The notes under the pieces: model-generated
Told to the model about the DNA's origin: nothing
Database searches by the model: none
Seen by the model: only the letters and a program-made list of their open reading frames with translations
NCBI GenBank assembly: GCA_900299145.1
Contig: OMIN01000124.1
Coordinates: 1-64,000, forward strand
Direction of reading: 5' to 3'
DNA: 64,000 nucleotides
Origin: Betaproteobacteria bacterium
Lineage (GTDB): Bacteria; Pseudomonadota; Gammaproteobacteria; Burkholderiales; SG8-41
In this document: piece by piece, positions 27,347 through 35,915 of the stretch
Position numbering within the stretch: position 1 is the first letter of the stretch
Layout: each line of letters begins with the position of its first letter
Made by a program: the position numbers and the translations under genes

Positions 27347-28231
27347 CTACCAAAAATAAAACACTGAAATGATGTGCGCTATAAGTGAGGCCAGCAACGC
27401 AAACGACAACGGCACATGGAAATACAGCCACACCTGCATTAACGCCCGGAACCGTAAATCGAGACGCACACGATCAGTCAGCGTAATAATCCGGGTCATT
27501 TCGGCGATGAGCTGCTCCTGCATCATGACCTGATTAACGGTGAAGTTGCTCCCCATTTTCAGCAAGCGGTCCCGCGCAATACGCATCGGGTGTTTTTGAT
27601 CCACACCTTTCAATTGCCTCCGCAGGCTGCCGCCCAACGCAGATCGCTTGGCAGAGTCATCAATGGCGGTCAATAGCAGAGTATTAACTTCATCCGGCAA
27701 GTCCAACGCGAGCTTTTTGCACTTGCGCTCTAAGTCCGCCACCTTTAGCAACATGGTTTCCAGGGTTTCACCTGCGAGGTTCGCCGTCATGTGCTCAGGA
27801 TAGCGCAGGTAGACAAATACGCCGAAGAACCCGCTACCGATAACAATCATCATCAGTGCGTAGGCCAGCGTATGGATATTCCAGCCAAATTCAAACGCGC
27901 AATGCAGCGACGCGAAAACGATAAGGCTGGTTCCAAGATACACATGCGCCGAAGTCCAGCCTTGAACGCTTCCAATGCTGGAACTGTAGCTGCGTTTTCG
28001 TATGCCTAAAAACATCAACCATACAATCAGCAGCGCCGCGATAGTACCCAGCGTATACCCCAGCCAAGTGCCGCCATAGGGTTTGGGATAGACAAACGGG
28101 AAATTCAGATACTTGGTAAGGGGCTCGTACCAACCGTAGGAGAGGATGGCAAGGATGCACAGAAAAACCGCAACCTTGAAATAGCGGCCCTGCTTGAATT
28201 CGAGAACGGAATGGTGGTGGCGATTCATCAA
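27347..28231 (-). CDS. diheme b-type membrane cytochrome, putative quinol-oxidising subunit
   Basis: This is a 294-residue integral membrane protein with about five helices, near residues 17-35, 54-77, 93-114, 121-142 and 268-291. The third and fifth helices each carry two histidines spaced 14 apart (His96/His110 and His272/His286). This H-X13-H arrangement on two helices is how cytochrome b of the bc1 complex holds two stacked haems. The region between helices four and five is a charged cytoplasmic loop of about 120 residues. The gene is first in the seven-gene operon, so it is the likely link between the quinone pool and the periplasmic haem proteins. I cannot name a family with confidence. 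Confidence 0.75.
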   Translation of the reverse strand: MMNRHHHSVLEFKQGRYFKVAVFLCILAILSYGWYEPLTKYLNFPFVYPKPYGGTWLGYTLGTIAALLIVWLMFLGIRKRSYSSSIGSVQGWTSAHVYLGTSLIVFASLHCAFEFGWNIHTLAYALMMIVIGSGFFGVFVYLRYPEHMTANLAGETLETMLLKVADLERKCKKLALDLPDEVNTLLLTAIDDSAKRSALGGSLRRQLKGVDQKHPMRIARDRLLKMGSNFTVNQVMMQEQLIAEMTRIITLTDRVRLDLRFRALMQVWLYFHVPLSFALLASLIAHIISVFYFW

Positions 28232-28627
28232 CGTTGCAATAAAACCTGAGAAACCTGACCCATCGTTAGCCGTTTAAACAGCAGTTTATCGGACATAATC
28301 TCCGTATTTCCCGGCGAGTGACCGCATTAACCCCAGCGGCCAAATGGTATCACAAAGCCGAGACAAATTTGAACGATTTACTATCGCATTTACAAGTCTT
28401 TTCGCAGTACTGTGGCATACATGGAACAGCACCGCCTCTTGACCCACTCACCAAACCCCCGTGTAAGAGCGCAATGGAAGACCGTATTGTGGTGACGCGA
28501 AAATTGCGTTTTGCCTCTTCCAAAGAAGCCGTTGCCTCCAAACACGCAAGGCTGCAATCGCGTTATGATCCAGCCAGTTGACATCCTTGCTACAAACCAA
28601 CGATTTATCCCACCAGAAAGGACATTC
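28232..28627. other. divergent intergenic region between the multihaem operon and the decarboxylase pair
   Basis: No gene is supported in these 396 bases. Short frames here lack ribosome sites and resemble nothing known. The promoters of the multihaem operon (leftward) and of the decarboxylase pair (rightward) must lie here, but I see no convincing -35/-10 pair or operator dyad. It contains no copy of the dispersed repeat. Confidence 0.6.
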
Positions 28628-29377
28628 ATGAAAGCACAGCAGATTCTCCAGCTTCCCTCGATGCCAGCCGCGAGCCCAAGCTATCCAATGGGCCCTTACC
28701 GCTTCATAAACCGCGAGTTCATGATCGTGACTTATGAAACAGACAAGGATTTGCTGCGCGAAGCTGTGCCGGAACCGCTGGAGCCGAACCCGGAAGGGCA
28801 TGTCCTGTATGAGTGGATCCGCATGCCGGACAGCTCCGGCTTTGGCGATTACACGGAAAGCGGCATCGTTATCCCGTGTTTCTACAAAGGCGAGCCGATT
28901 AACTTTACCGCGCAAATGTATCTCGACGACGAGCCGCCAATCTCGGCCGGTCGTGAAATCTGGGGGTTTCCAAAAAAGTACGCGCTACCGAAGCTCGAAG
29001 TCTGCTCCGACACCTTGACCGGCACCCTGCACTATGCCGGCCAACTGGTGGCCATGGGCACCATGGCCTACAAACATCAGGTTGCACCGGGCGGCGTCGA
29101 AGCTCAGGCCAAAGGCATGACCCGCACTTCCTGTAACCTGAAAATCATTCCCGATGTGGAAGGCAGCCCGAAAATCTGCCAGCTGGTGGCATATAACCTG
29201 ACGGATATCACCGTCAAAGGCGTGTGGCTCTCGCCCGCTCGCCTGCACCTGATTCCTCATGTTAATGCGCCGGCGGCGGATCTGCCGATCAAGAAAATCA
29301 TCGGCGGCAAACATTTCATCAGCGATCTCACCCTGCCGCATGGCCGTGTGCTGTTCGACTACCTCAAAGACGCCTGA
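28628..29377 (+). CDS. acetoacetate decarboxylase family protein (canonical lysine pair)
   Basis: This 249-residue protein belongs to the acetoacetate decarboxylase family, which removes CO2 from acetoacetate or related 3-oxoacids through a Schiff base. The active-site segment GREIWGFPKKYA is intact, including the two neighbouring lysines (Schiff-base lysine and its pKa-lowering partner). The start at 28628 follows AGAAAGGA at good spacing. The upstream part of the frame is not conserved. It is followed 26 bases later by a paralogue. With the 3-hydroxybutyrate dehydrogenase and phasin nearby it may turn acetoacetate from polymer breakdown into acetone, but family members also act on other substrates. 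Confidence 0.88.
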   Translation: MKAQQILQLPSMPAASPSYPMGPYRFINREFMIVTYETDKDLLREAVPEPLEPNPEGHVLYEWIRMPDSSGFGDYTESGIVIPCFYKGEPINFTAQMYLDDEPPISAGREIWGFPKKYALPKLEVCSDTLTGTLHYAGQLVAMGTMAYKHQVAPGGVEAQAKGMTRTSCNLKIIPDVEGSPKICQLVAYNLTDITVKGVWLSPARLHLIPHVNAPAADLPIKKIIGGKHFISDLTLPHGRVLFDYLKDA

Positions 29378-29403
29378 TCACGAAAAAATTTGGAGAACAC
29401 ACC

Positions 29404-30147
29404 ATGAAAAAAAGTGACGTCAAAGCGCTACCGTCGATGCCCCTGCAAAGCCCCACATTTCCGCGCGGGCCATACCGGTTTTTTAACCGCCAATACCTGG
29501 TCATCAACTACAAAACTGATCCCGCATTGATTCGCGAAGCACTGCCGGAGCCGCTCGAACCCGCTGGCGATACCGTCGCGGGGCAGAGGCTGGATCTGCC
29601 GGACGGTGAAGGCTTTGGCGCATATTCCGCCGCCGCGCAAATCATCCCCTGCACCTTCAAGGGAGAAGCCTGCAATTTCGTCAGCCAGATGTACGTCGAC
29701 AATACGCCGCCGCTGGCTGGCGGGCGTGAAATCTGGGGCTACCCCATGAAATACGGCAAGGCCGTGCTGGCAGTCAACGCCGACACGCTCACCGGCACCC
29801 TGCACTACGCCACGCAGTCCATCGCCACCGGCACCATGGTTTATAAGCACGATGCCTTCCGCACGGATCACAGCAAGGAACGCGACTTATTGTCGCGCAC
29901 GCAGGTGACGCTGAAATTGATTCCCGATATCGACGGCACACCTGCCATTGCGCAACTCGTGGCAATCAAGTTTCAGGACATCAAAGTGCACGGCGCCTGG
30001 ACCGGCCGCGCAAGACTGGAATTGGTGCCGTCGGTGAACTGCCCACTGGCCGACCTGCCGGTGCGCGAAGTGGTTGGCGGTCTGCATATGGTGACAGACA
30101 TGACCCTGCCGTACGGCAAGGTGATTCACGACTATTTAGCCAAGTAA
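29404..30147 (+). CDS. acetoacetate decarboxylase family protein (Schiff-base lysine replaced)
   Basis: This 247-residue paralogue of the preceding protein shares its N-terminal pattern (SMPLQSPTFPRGPYRFFNRQ) and the following blocks. Its active-site segment reads GREIWGYPMKYG: the first of the two canonical lysines, the Schiff-base residue of characterised acetoacetate decarboxylases, is methionine, and only the second lysine remains. It may catalyse a different reaction or act as a partner subunit. The ribosome site TTGGAGAA is well placed. A strong bidirectional terminator follows. Confidence 0.88.
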   Translation: MKKSDVKALPSMPLQSPTFPRGPYRFFNRQYLVINYKTDPALIREALPEPLEPAGDTVAGQRLDLPDGEGFGAYSAAAQIIPCTFKGEACNFVSQMYVDNTPPLAGGREIWGYPMKYGKAVLAVNADTLTGTLHYATQSIATGTMVYKHDAFRTDHSKERDLLSRTQVTLKLIPDIDGTPAIAQLVAIKFQDIKVHGAWTGRARLELVPSVNCPLADLPVREVVGGLHMVTDMTLPYGKVIHDYLAK

Positions 30148-30164
30148 GCCTCGGCAAGGTGGCA

Positions 30165-30205
30165 AAATAAAGGCGGCGCATCGATTCGATGCGCCGCCTT
30201 TATTT
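30165..30205. terminator. bidirectional terminator between convergent decarboxylase and patatin genes
   Basis: A near-perfect inverted repeat has 20-base arms (30165-30184 and 30186-30205) around the centre ATCGATTCGAT. The GC-rich stem GGCGGCGCATCGA is flanked by AAATAAA on one side and TTTATTT on the other, so it can end transcription from either strand. Confidence 0.92.
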
Positions 30206-30228
30206 ATACTTATAAATCAAATAGTTAC
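30203..30228 (-). repeat. dispersed AT-rich repeat, copy 8
   Basis: The minus strand reads TAACTATTTGATTTATAAGT and continues AT-rich. The TAACTATTTG head is shared with copy 3. It sits between the terminator stem and the patatin stop codon. Confidence 0.6.
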
Positions 30229-30235
30229 ATAAACC

Positions 30236-31282
30236 CTACAGAAACTCTTTCTTCAAATCCACCGTCGAGCGCACACCCAGATGTTCAAAATTATGCGCAA
30301 GCCACTCGGACGCCAGCGCGCGGCCCCGGTCGCGCAGCATGGTCAGGAATTTCCATTCGCTATTCAGCTTGCTCGCCGATGACAGATCCGACATCGCATT
30401 GTCCGCACGCACCGAATGGATCAGCACATATTTCAGCTTTTCACGGTGCTCATCCTTGATCCAGCCGTCGTCCAGCAATTTCTGCACAAAATAAATCGAG
30501 CGCATTTCCTTGATCAGCGACGAGTTAAACGTAATTTCATTCAGCCGATTGGAGATATCCGCCGAGGTCGTGGGCGGGCCCGGTCGCTCGATCGGGTTAA
30601 TGTGCAGAATCACCACGTCGCGCGTATCGGTGTAATAGAACAGCGGATACAGCACCGGGTTACCCATGTAACCGCCGTCCCAGTAATGCTCGCCGTCGAT
30701 TTCGACTGCCTGGAAAATCTGCGGCAGGCACGCCGACGCCAGCACCGTCTTCGCCGTCACTTCGGGTGTGTGAAAAATCCGCACTTTGCCGGTACGCACG
30801 TTCGTTGCGCAGATAAACAGCTTGGTCAACTGGCTGCGCTCAAGTTCGTCGAAATCCACCTGACTTTCGAGCACCTCGCGCAGCGGGTTGTAGTTCATCG
30901 GATTGATCTGATACGGCGACAGCGAACTCATCATCGCTTTGGTGATGATGGAGAACGGATTTTCCGGCATGTGCAGCCCGGTCATCCACGGCAATTTCGG
31001 CGGCGCAAAGCGCTGGCCAGCATCGGATATCGCCTTCCAGAAATTGTGCAGCGCCTCGCGCGCGCCATCGTTGCCGCGCAATTTGCCGTAGGCGTACACC
31101 ACCGCGTTCATGGAACCCGCGCTGGTGCCGGAAATCCCCTCGATCTCAATGCGGCCATCTTCCAGAAATTTATCCATTACACCCCAGCCGAAGGCGCCAT
31201 GCGCGCCTCCGCCTTGCAGCGCAAAATTAATTTTTTTCGTCACGCCCGAGTAGGGAGCCGGAGCGCTTCTGGATTTCGCCAT
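30236..31282 (-). CDS. patatin-like phospholipase family protein
   Basis: This 348-residue patatin-fold serine hydrolase has the oxyanion-hole motif GGGAHGAFGWGV near residue 23, the nucleophile motif GTSAGSMNAV near residue 50, and the second dyad residue in DGGYMGNP. All catalytic elements are present. No signal peptide is seen, so it is probably cytoplasmic or peripheral. The start at 31282 is chosen where conservation begins. The in-frame upstream extension overlaps the intergenic gap. It lies 37 bases after the dehydrogenase gene on the same strand, with the phasin gene before that, so action on granule lipids or stored polymer is a possible role. Confidence 0.88.
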   Translation of the reverse strand: MAKSRSAPAPYSGVTKKINFALQGGGAHGAFGWGVMDKFLEDGRIEIEGISGTSAGSMNAVVYAYGKLRGNDGAREALHNFWKAISDAGQRFAPPKLPWMTGLHMPENPFSIITKAMMSSLSPYQINPMNYNPLREVLESQVDFDELERSQLTKLFICATNVRTGKVRIFHTPEVTAKTVLASACLPQIFQAVEIDGEHYWDGGYMGNPVLYPLFYYTDTRDVVILHINPIERPGPPTTSADISNRLNEITFNSSLIKEMRSIYFVQKLLDDGWIKDEHREKLKYVLIHSVRADNAMSDLSSASKLNSEWKFLTMLRDRGRALASEWLAHNFEHLGVRSTVDLKKEFL

Positions 31283-31319
31283 GTTCTGTCTGCCTTTCGC
31301 CGATTCTGCTGCTACCCGC

Positions 31320-32111
31320 TTAGTGCGCCGTCCAGCCGCCTTCAACCGAAATGTTGGTGCCGGTGATCGACGCCGCCGCATCCGAACAGAGGAACAACGC
31401 CGTACCTGCCACCTGCTCTGTCGTGACGAATTGCTTGGTCGGCTGCGCTGCCAACAACACGTCGCGCTTGACCTGTTCTTCGGTGATGCCGCGCGCTTTC
31501 GCTGTGTCAGGAATCTGCTTTTCCACCAGCGGCGTCAGCACATAGCCCGGGCAGATTGCGTTCACCGTAATGCCATACTCAGCGACTTCCAACGCGATGG
31601 TTTTGGTAAAGCCCATGATGCCGTGTTTGGATGCGACGTACGCCGATTTAAACGGTGATGCCACCAGCGCGTGCGCGGAGGCCACGTTGATGATGCGGCC
31701 CCATTTTTTGGATTTCATATAAGGCACGGCCATGCGCGTGCCATGAAACGCCGACGACATGTTGATGGCGATAATCGCATCCCATTTCGCCACCGGGAAT
31801 TCCTCGACCGGCGCGACGTGCTGAATGCCAGCGTTGTTGACCAGAATGTCCACGCCACCCAAATCCGCTGCGGCTTTTTTCATCATCGCTTCGATTTGAT
31901 CGGGCTTGCTCATGTCCGCGCCGTCGTAAGTCACTTTCACACCGTATTTCGACGCCAGACCGGCGCGGATTTTTTCAATTTCCGCCGCGTCGCCAAAGCC
32001 GTTCAGCACCAGGTTGATGCCTTCCTTGGCGAAACCTTCCGCAATGCCCAGACCAATGCCACTGGTGGAACCCGTCACTACCGCGTTCTTGCCCTTGAGT
32101 GTTGTCGCCAC
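31320..32111 (-). CDS. bdhA: D-3-hydroxybutyrate dehydrogenase
   Basis: This 263-residue short-chain dehydrogenase interconverts D-3-hydroxybutyrate and acetoacetate with NAD. The nucleotide motif TGSTSGIGLGIA (14-25), NNAG, and the Ser-Tyr-Lys triad within SAHALVASPFKSAYVASKHG are present. The sequence ends GTNISVEGGWTAH, typical of bacterial 3-hydroxybutyrate dehydrogenases. It lies between a phasin gene and a patatin gene and near two acetoacetate decarboxylase paralogues, consistent with polyhydroxybutyrate turnover. A copy of the dispersed repeat ends 16 bases upstream of its start. Confidence 0.92.
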   Translation of the reverse strand: MATTLKGKNAVVTGSTSGIGLGIAEGFAKEGINLVLNGFGDAAEIEKIRAGLASKYGVKVTYDGADMSKPDQIEAMMKKAAADLGGVDILVNNAGIQHVAPVEEFPVAKWDAIIAINMSSAFHGTRMAVPYMKSKKWGRIINVASAHALVASPFKSAYVASKHGIMGFTKTIALEVAEYGITVNAICPGYVLTPLVEKQIPDTAKARGITEEQVKRDVLLAAQPTKQFVTTEQVAGTALFLCSDAAASITGTNISVEGGWTAH

Positions 32112-32126
32112 GATATACCCCTTAGT

Positions 32127-32152
32127 AAAAAGTCAATGAAAACATATACTTA
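32127..32152 (-). repeat. dispersed AT-rich repeat, copy 9
   Basis: The minus strand reads TAAGTATATGTTTTCATTGA followed by a T-rich tail. It lies directly upstream of the 3-hydroxybutyrate dehydrogenase gene and in the same orientation, between it and the phasin gene. Confidence 0.8.
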
Positions 32153-32210
32153 TGAATTAACTGGCTACGCCTAGGCAATATGCCGCCGCTGCCGGCCCAG
32201 CGATTTCCAT

Positions 32211-32738
32211 TTATTTCTTGGATGAAGGTTTGGCGCCGCCGCCCGCCGCCTTGATGCTCGCACCCGCGATGCTCGCCATCTGGCTTGTCATTGCCTGCAT
32301 ATTCTCGAACGCCTTGTTGGACGTTTCGATCATATCTTTTACCGCGTTGGCCATCATGTCACCGCTGTCCATTGCGGAAGACTTTCGCTGCTCGATGGCC
32401 GACGCCGCGTTTTTGGCAAGACTAGTGTAGTTCGATTGCATCACCTCGGTGACGTCTTTTTGCATGGTCGTCACGAGGTCATACACGTTGCGCCAGTAAT
32501 CCATCAGTTGCTCGGGTTTCGCCATCTGCGGGCCGAGGCGCGACACTTCCGACAAATCCTTCGCCGAAGCCAGTGTGTTGGCATTGGCGGCCGTCGTCGA
32601 CAGTACCTGCTTGGCAGCCGCCATGTTCAATTCAGCCAGTCGCTGCATGCCTTCAAACGACGTGCGCATCAGGGCAACCAACACTTCCGAACTTGCCTTT
32701 TGCGCCGCAAACATATGCTCAAACTTGGGATTAGACAT
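32211..32738 (-). CDS. phaP: phasin family protein
   Basis: This 175-residue, fully helical and amphipathic protein of the phasin family coats polyhydroxyalkanoate granules. Typical features are the FEGMQRLAELNMAAAKQVL helix near the start, a central WRNVYDLVTTMQKDVTEVM stretch, and a lysine- and alanine-rich end (AAGGGAKPSSKK). The ribosome site AAAGGAG precedes the ATG at good spacing. It is followed on the same strand by 3-hydroxybutyrate dehydrogenase, which supports a polymer-metabolism role. Confidence 0.9.
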   Translation of the reverse strand: MSNPKFEHMFAAQKASSEVLVALMRTSFEGMQRLAELNMAAAKQVLSTTAANANTLASAKDLSEVSRLGPQMAKPEQLMDYWRNVYDLVTTMQKDVTEVMQSNYTSLAKNAASAIEQRKSSAMDSGDMMANAVKDMIETSNKAFENMQAMTSQMASIAGASIKAAGGGAKPSSKK

Positions 32739-33064
32739 TGCAGTCTCCTTTAAGCTTTGATACCGGTAAAGTCGTTCTTGTGGGCACGACGCGCCAACAA
32801 GTAACGGAAAGATATTAATTAAGCGGGATGGAAGCCAAGTATGCTATGACAGGCGCGACATTCTATACTAAATAATTAACATATTAGTGACTAAAATCAG
32901 GCATTGCGACTTCGGTACGGACTTACTGCACACTTTGCCGAAAAATTGACCGCGCTCAGAACTGGTTGATACTCCCATCTGAATTAAACCCGCAAGCCGC
33001 GCCACTGGCAAGAATATTCAGCTCGTCACTGCCCACAGGATGTCGGTACCATTGGTCGAGTAAC
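32739..33064. other. AT-rich intergenic region upstream of the phasin gene
   Basis: These 326 bases lie between gspC and the phasin gene, both on the minus strand. The middle is clearly more AT-rich than the surroundings (around 32860-32900). The phasin promoter should lie here. I see no open frame of interest, no good terminator for a neighbour and no copy of the dispersed repeat. Confidence 0.55.
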
Positions 33065-33679
33065 TTATCGGGAAGATACCGGTGGCAGCGAACCAGTGAC
33101 AGGAACCCCTACTGACGGCATGGTATTTGGCGGAATACCGGCCACGCGCGCATCCGACTTAACGGACAACGCCGTCGGCGAGCTCCCGCGAGCCGGCAAC
33201 TCCCGTTCCACCGTTACGCCGCCGCGTTCCAGCACCACCTTACGAGATCGAATCTCCACCAGCGTTACGCCTTCGCGCCCCCGCCCGCCCGTTCGCACGC
33301 GCAGCGGCGGCCCGCCGTCAATACTGAACAGCGCCACACCCGTAGCGCGCGGCCCGGCCACGATACCCAGCAACTGCACGCCTTCGATATCGCCGACCGC
33401 TGTCTGCGCCGGCGCAGTTCCGCCGAACAGGCGCGCAATGGCCTCGCCACCGCCGGCAGACTTCGCGGAAGGCAAGCCGCCGCTGGCCGTCACCGCCCTG
33501 GAATACTCCGGCACGGCAGCGCTTTTCGCCGTGATGTGCATCGCCCAGATCACGGCACAGGTCAGCGCGCCCGTGGCTCCAAGCACCCCCAAAATACCCA
33601 GCGCCGCAACGCCCAGTTGCGCTGAGGGCACGCGCCGGTCCGGAGGAATATAGAAGGAACGATCAAGTTGCATGCCCAT
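33065..33679 (-). CDS. gspC: type II secretion system protein GspC (short form)
   Basis: This 204-residue protein has one N-terminal transmembrane helix (LGVAALGILGVLGATGALTCAVI). Its homology-region domain runs from about residue 85 (LFGGTAPAQ, then GVQLLGIVAGPRATGVALFSIDG). Such proteins bridge the inner-membrane platform and the secretin. It ends without a PDZ domain, giving the short GspC form. It is transcribed away from the pseudopilin genes at 35.9-39.4 kb and separated from them by an interrupted lipoprotein gene. The start at 33679 (MGMQ) is chosen over a longer in-frame version. Confidence 0.75.
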   Translation of the reverse strand: MGMQLDRSFYIPPDRRVPSAQLGVAALGILGVLGATGALTCAVIWAMHITAKSAAVPEYSRAVTASGGLPSAKSAGGGEAIARLFGGTAPAQTAVGDIEGVQLLGIVAGPRATGVALFSIDGGPPLRVRTGGRGREGVTLVEIRSRKVVLERGGVTVERELPARGSSPTALSVKSDARVAGIPPNTMPSVGVPVTGSLPPVSSR

Positions 33680-33794
33680 AGTGTAACCGCTGTTGCGCCG
33701 CAAAATTCATCGCCCCTGCGGGCGACCCGCCGACCGCCTACTTTCTGAAAACCAACGGTAACTGGCTCGAGACAGGCTAACCGGAAAAATTTCC

Positions 33795-33822
33795 TAAGTA
33801 TTTGTTTTAATTAAATTTTTAA
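33795..33822 (+). repeat. dispersed AT-rich repeat, copy 10
   Basis: The plus strand reads TAAGTATTTGTTTTAATT followed by a T-rich tail. It lies in the 276-base divergent gap between gspC and the large interrupted lipoprotein gene, in the orientation of the latter. Confidence 0.85.
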
Positions 33823-33955
33823 GCGCCTGCCGGAAATTGCTTACTGCCATACAGTTTTGATAAATTTACACCTGTTATCAGGTAGGTTACTACCTAGTAG
33901 CGCGGTTCGCAGTTTCTTCACAAAACATGCAATGCCAATAATTATCGAGGAATTA

Positions 33956-35776
33956 ATGAAAAATCTCAGCTTTTGGCGTCAAACGGTGGCCATTGGGCTT
34001 GCCGTATTGTTTGGCCTCACCGGACTCACCGGCTGCTCGGATAACAATTACGCAGTGGCCCCTGCCGCATCGACCACCGTCACCGGCACCGTTGCGGGCG
34101 GCGCGGCGCTGGTCGGGGCTGCAGTCACCGCCACCGGCGCCAACGGCGCAACCGCCACTGGCGTAACCGGCCCTGGCGGCAGCTACACCATCACGGGCAA
34201 CCTTACCTATCCCGTCATCCTGAAAGCCGTGAGCGGCGCAACCGCCTACTACTCCGTCGCGACCAGCGCCGGCACCATCAACATCACGCCGCTGACGACG
34301 CTGGCACTCGTCGTCAACACGGCGCTCGCAAACAATCTGGATGCTGTCGCCGCCGCGTAGACTACCAACGCCCCGCTGCTCACGCCAGCCAATCTGCAGG
34401 CCGCGCAAGCCGTAGTCAACGCCAATCTGGCAACCCAATTCGCCGCCGCTGGCTTGCCATCGACGACCTATGATTTCATCACCACGCCCTTTACCGCCAA
34501 CAGTACCGGTATCGATCGGGTGATGGACGGCCTGCGCTTTAACTTCAACTTTGCCGCCGGCACCTTCGGCCTGACCACGCCTGCCAACGTACCAGTGGCG
34601 TTTAACGAAGCCATCAGCACGGTCGGCATCACCATCGGCGGCACGATAACACCCACCCTGCCAACCACTGGCGGCACCCTGCCACCCGGCGTCGCCAGCA
34701 AAGTCGTCACCTTTACCTTCTGCTGCGCCACTGCGGGTGCGCCCTACACCAACGGCCAGCAAGTGCTGTTTACCTTCAGCAGCAGCGGCGCCTTGTTCCT
34801 GACCAACGCGTTTACCACCGTCGCCACCACCTTCACGGTCACTGCCAGCAACGAATACGTGTGGACAGACGCTTCGGGCCTCAAGTACAGCCTGTCGCTG
34901 CTCAATGGCGCCATCCGTGAAGTCAATCTGAACAACGCGGCTGGAACCTTCCTCGGGCAATTCAACAATCCGGTCGAAGGCTCTGCCAACAGCAGCACGG
35001 GCAACGGCACAAACACCGGCAGCGTCACTGCGGTGTTTGGCGCAGGCCCCTACAAACTGGCATACACCGCCTCAGACGGCATCGGCATTGATTCACGCGG
35101 GTTGGTCAACATGACCATCACCACGGACACCAATGGCCGCATGACCGGCTACGATGCCAACCCGTCCTGCACCACCAATTGCGAACGCCCGCTCATCGGC
35201 ACCAACTCCGTGGCGGAGCTGGCGGGCAACGCGATTATTACCATGGGCCGCTGGAACGGCGGCACCACTGCGGGTAATTTCTTCGCGTCGCCGGCCAAAA
35301 CCTTCAGCACCACGCAAGGGTTTCATTACATCGCCGCTGTTACACCGTCTACATTCCCCACCGGCGTGATTACCCCGTATGCCAGAACCGCATCAACGCT
35401 GCCCACCGTAGACAATGGCAGCGGCGGTACGAGTGGTTCCGTCACGGGCAGCGTGAGCGTCGATTACTTCACCGATAAAGTCGCCATCGACGTCACCATA
35501 ACTCTGGGCGGTGTATCGCGGCGGATCGTGTCGAATGGCGCATTTGTAACCCCCGGAAACTCCGAACTGACCTTCACGCGCACGTCGGGGATCATCGCGG
35601 GTTCGATTCCCATCCCGCAAAATGGCACGACCTGCACCGCCGCGCTCGGCTGCAACGCCACCTTCCGCGGAACCATCGCAGGCAACAACAGCGGCGGTAC
35701 CCGCGTGGGGCTCACCTACGTCATTTCCACCACGGGGCTCAACGCCGACGTGATACGCGGTGCGATCCTGTTCTAG
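33956..35776 (+). pseudogene. large lipoprotein gene interrupted by an in-frame TAG
   Basis: The frame opens with a lipoprotein signal (lipobox LTGC near residue 24) after a CGAGG ribosome site. A carboxypeptidase-regulatory-like repeat region follows (GAAVTATGANGATATGV). It stops at TAG 34358-34360. The same frame then runs on for 472 codons to 35776, starting TTNAPLLTPANLQAAQ, with composition identical to the part before. A single CAG-to-TAG change would explain the break. The intact product would be about 605 residues, a Thr/Gly/Asn-rich exported lipoprotein with beta-rich character. I do not recognise the C-terminal region. Its place between gspC and gspG suggests it might be a type II secretion substrate or surface partner. 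Confidence 0.65.
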
Positions 35777-35915
35777 ACTTGATGGTTTTGCAGCATACGC
35801 TACGCTATCGCCGATGACCGGCGCTAGCGCATGCTGCCCCTCGCAAAGGGCAAATGTTATATAGTGCGCCGTGAGTTACGCCCCCTAACATTCCGGCGCG
35901 CAGTGATCTAACCTC

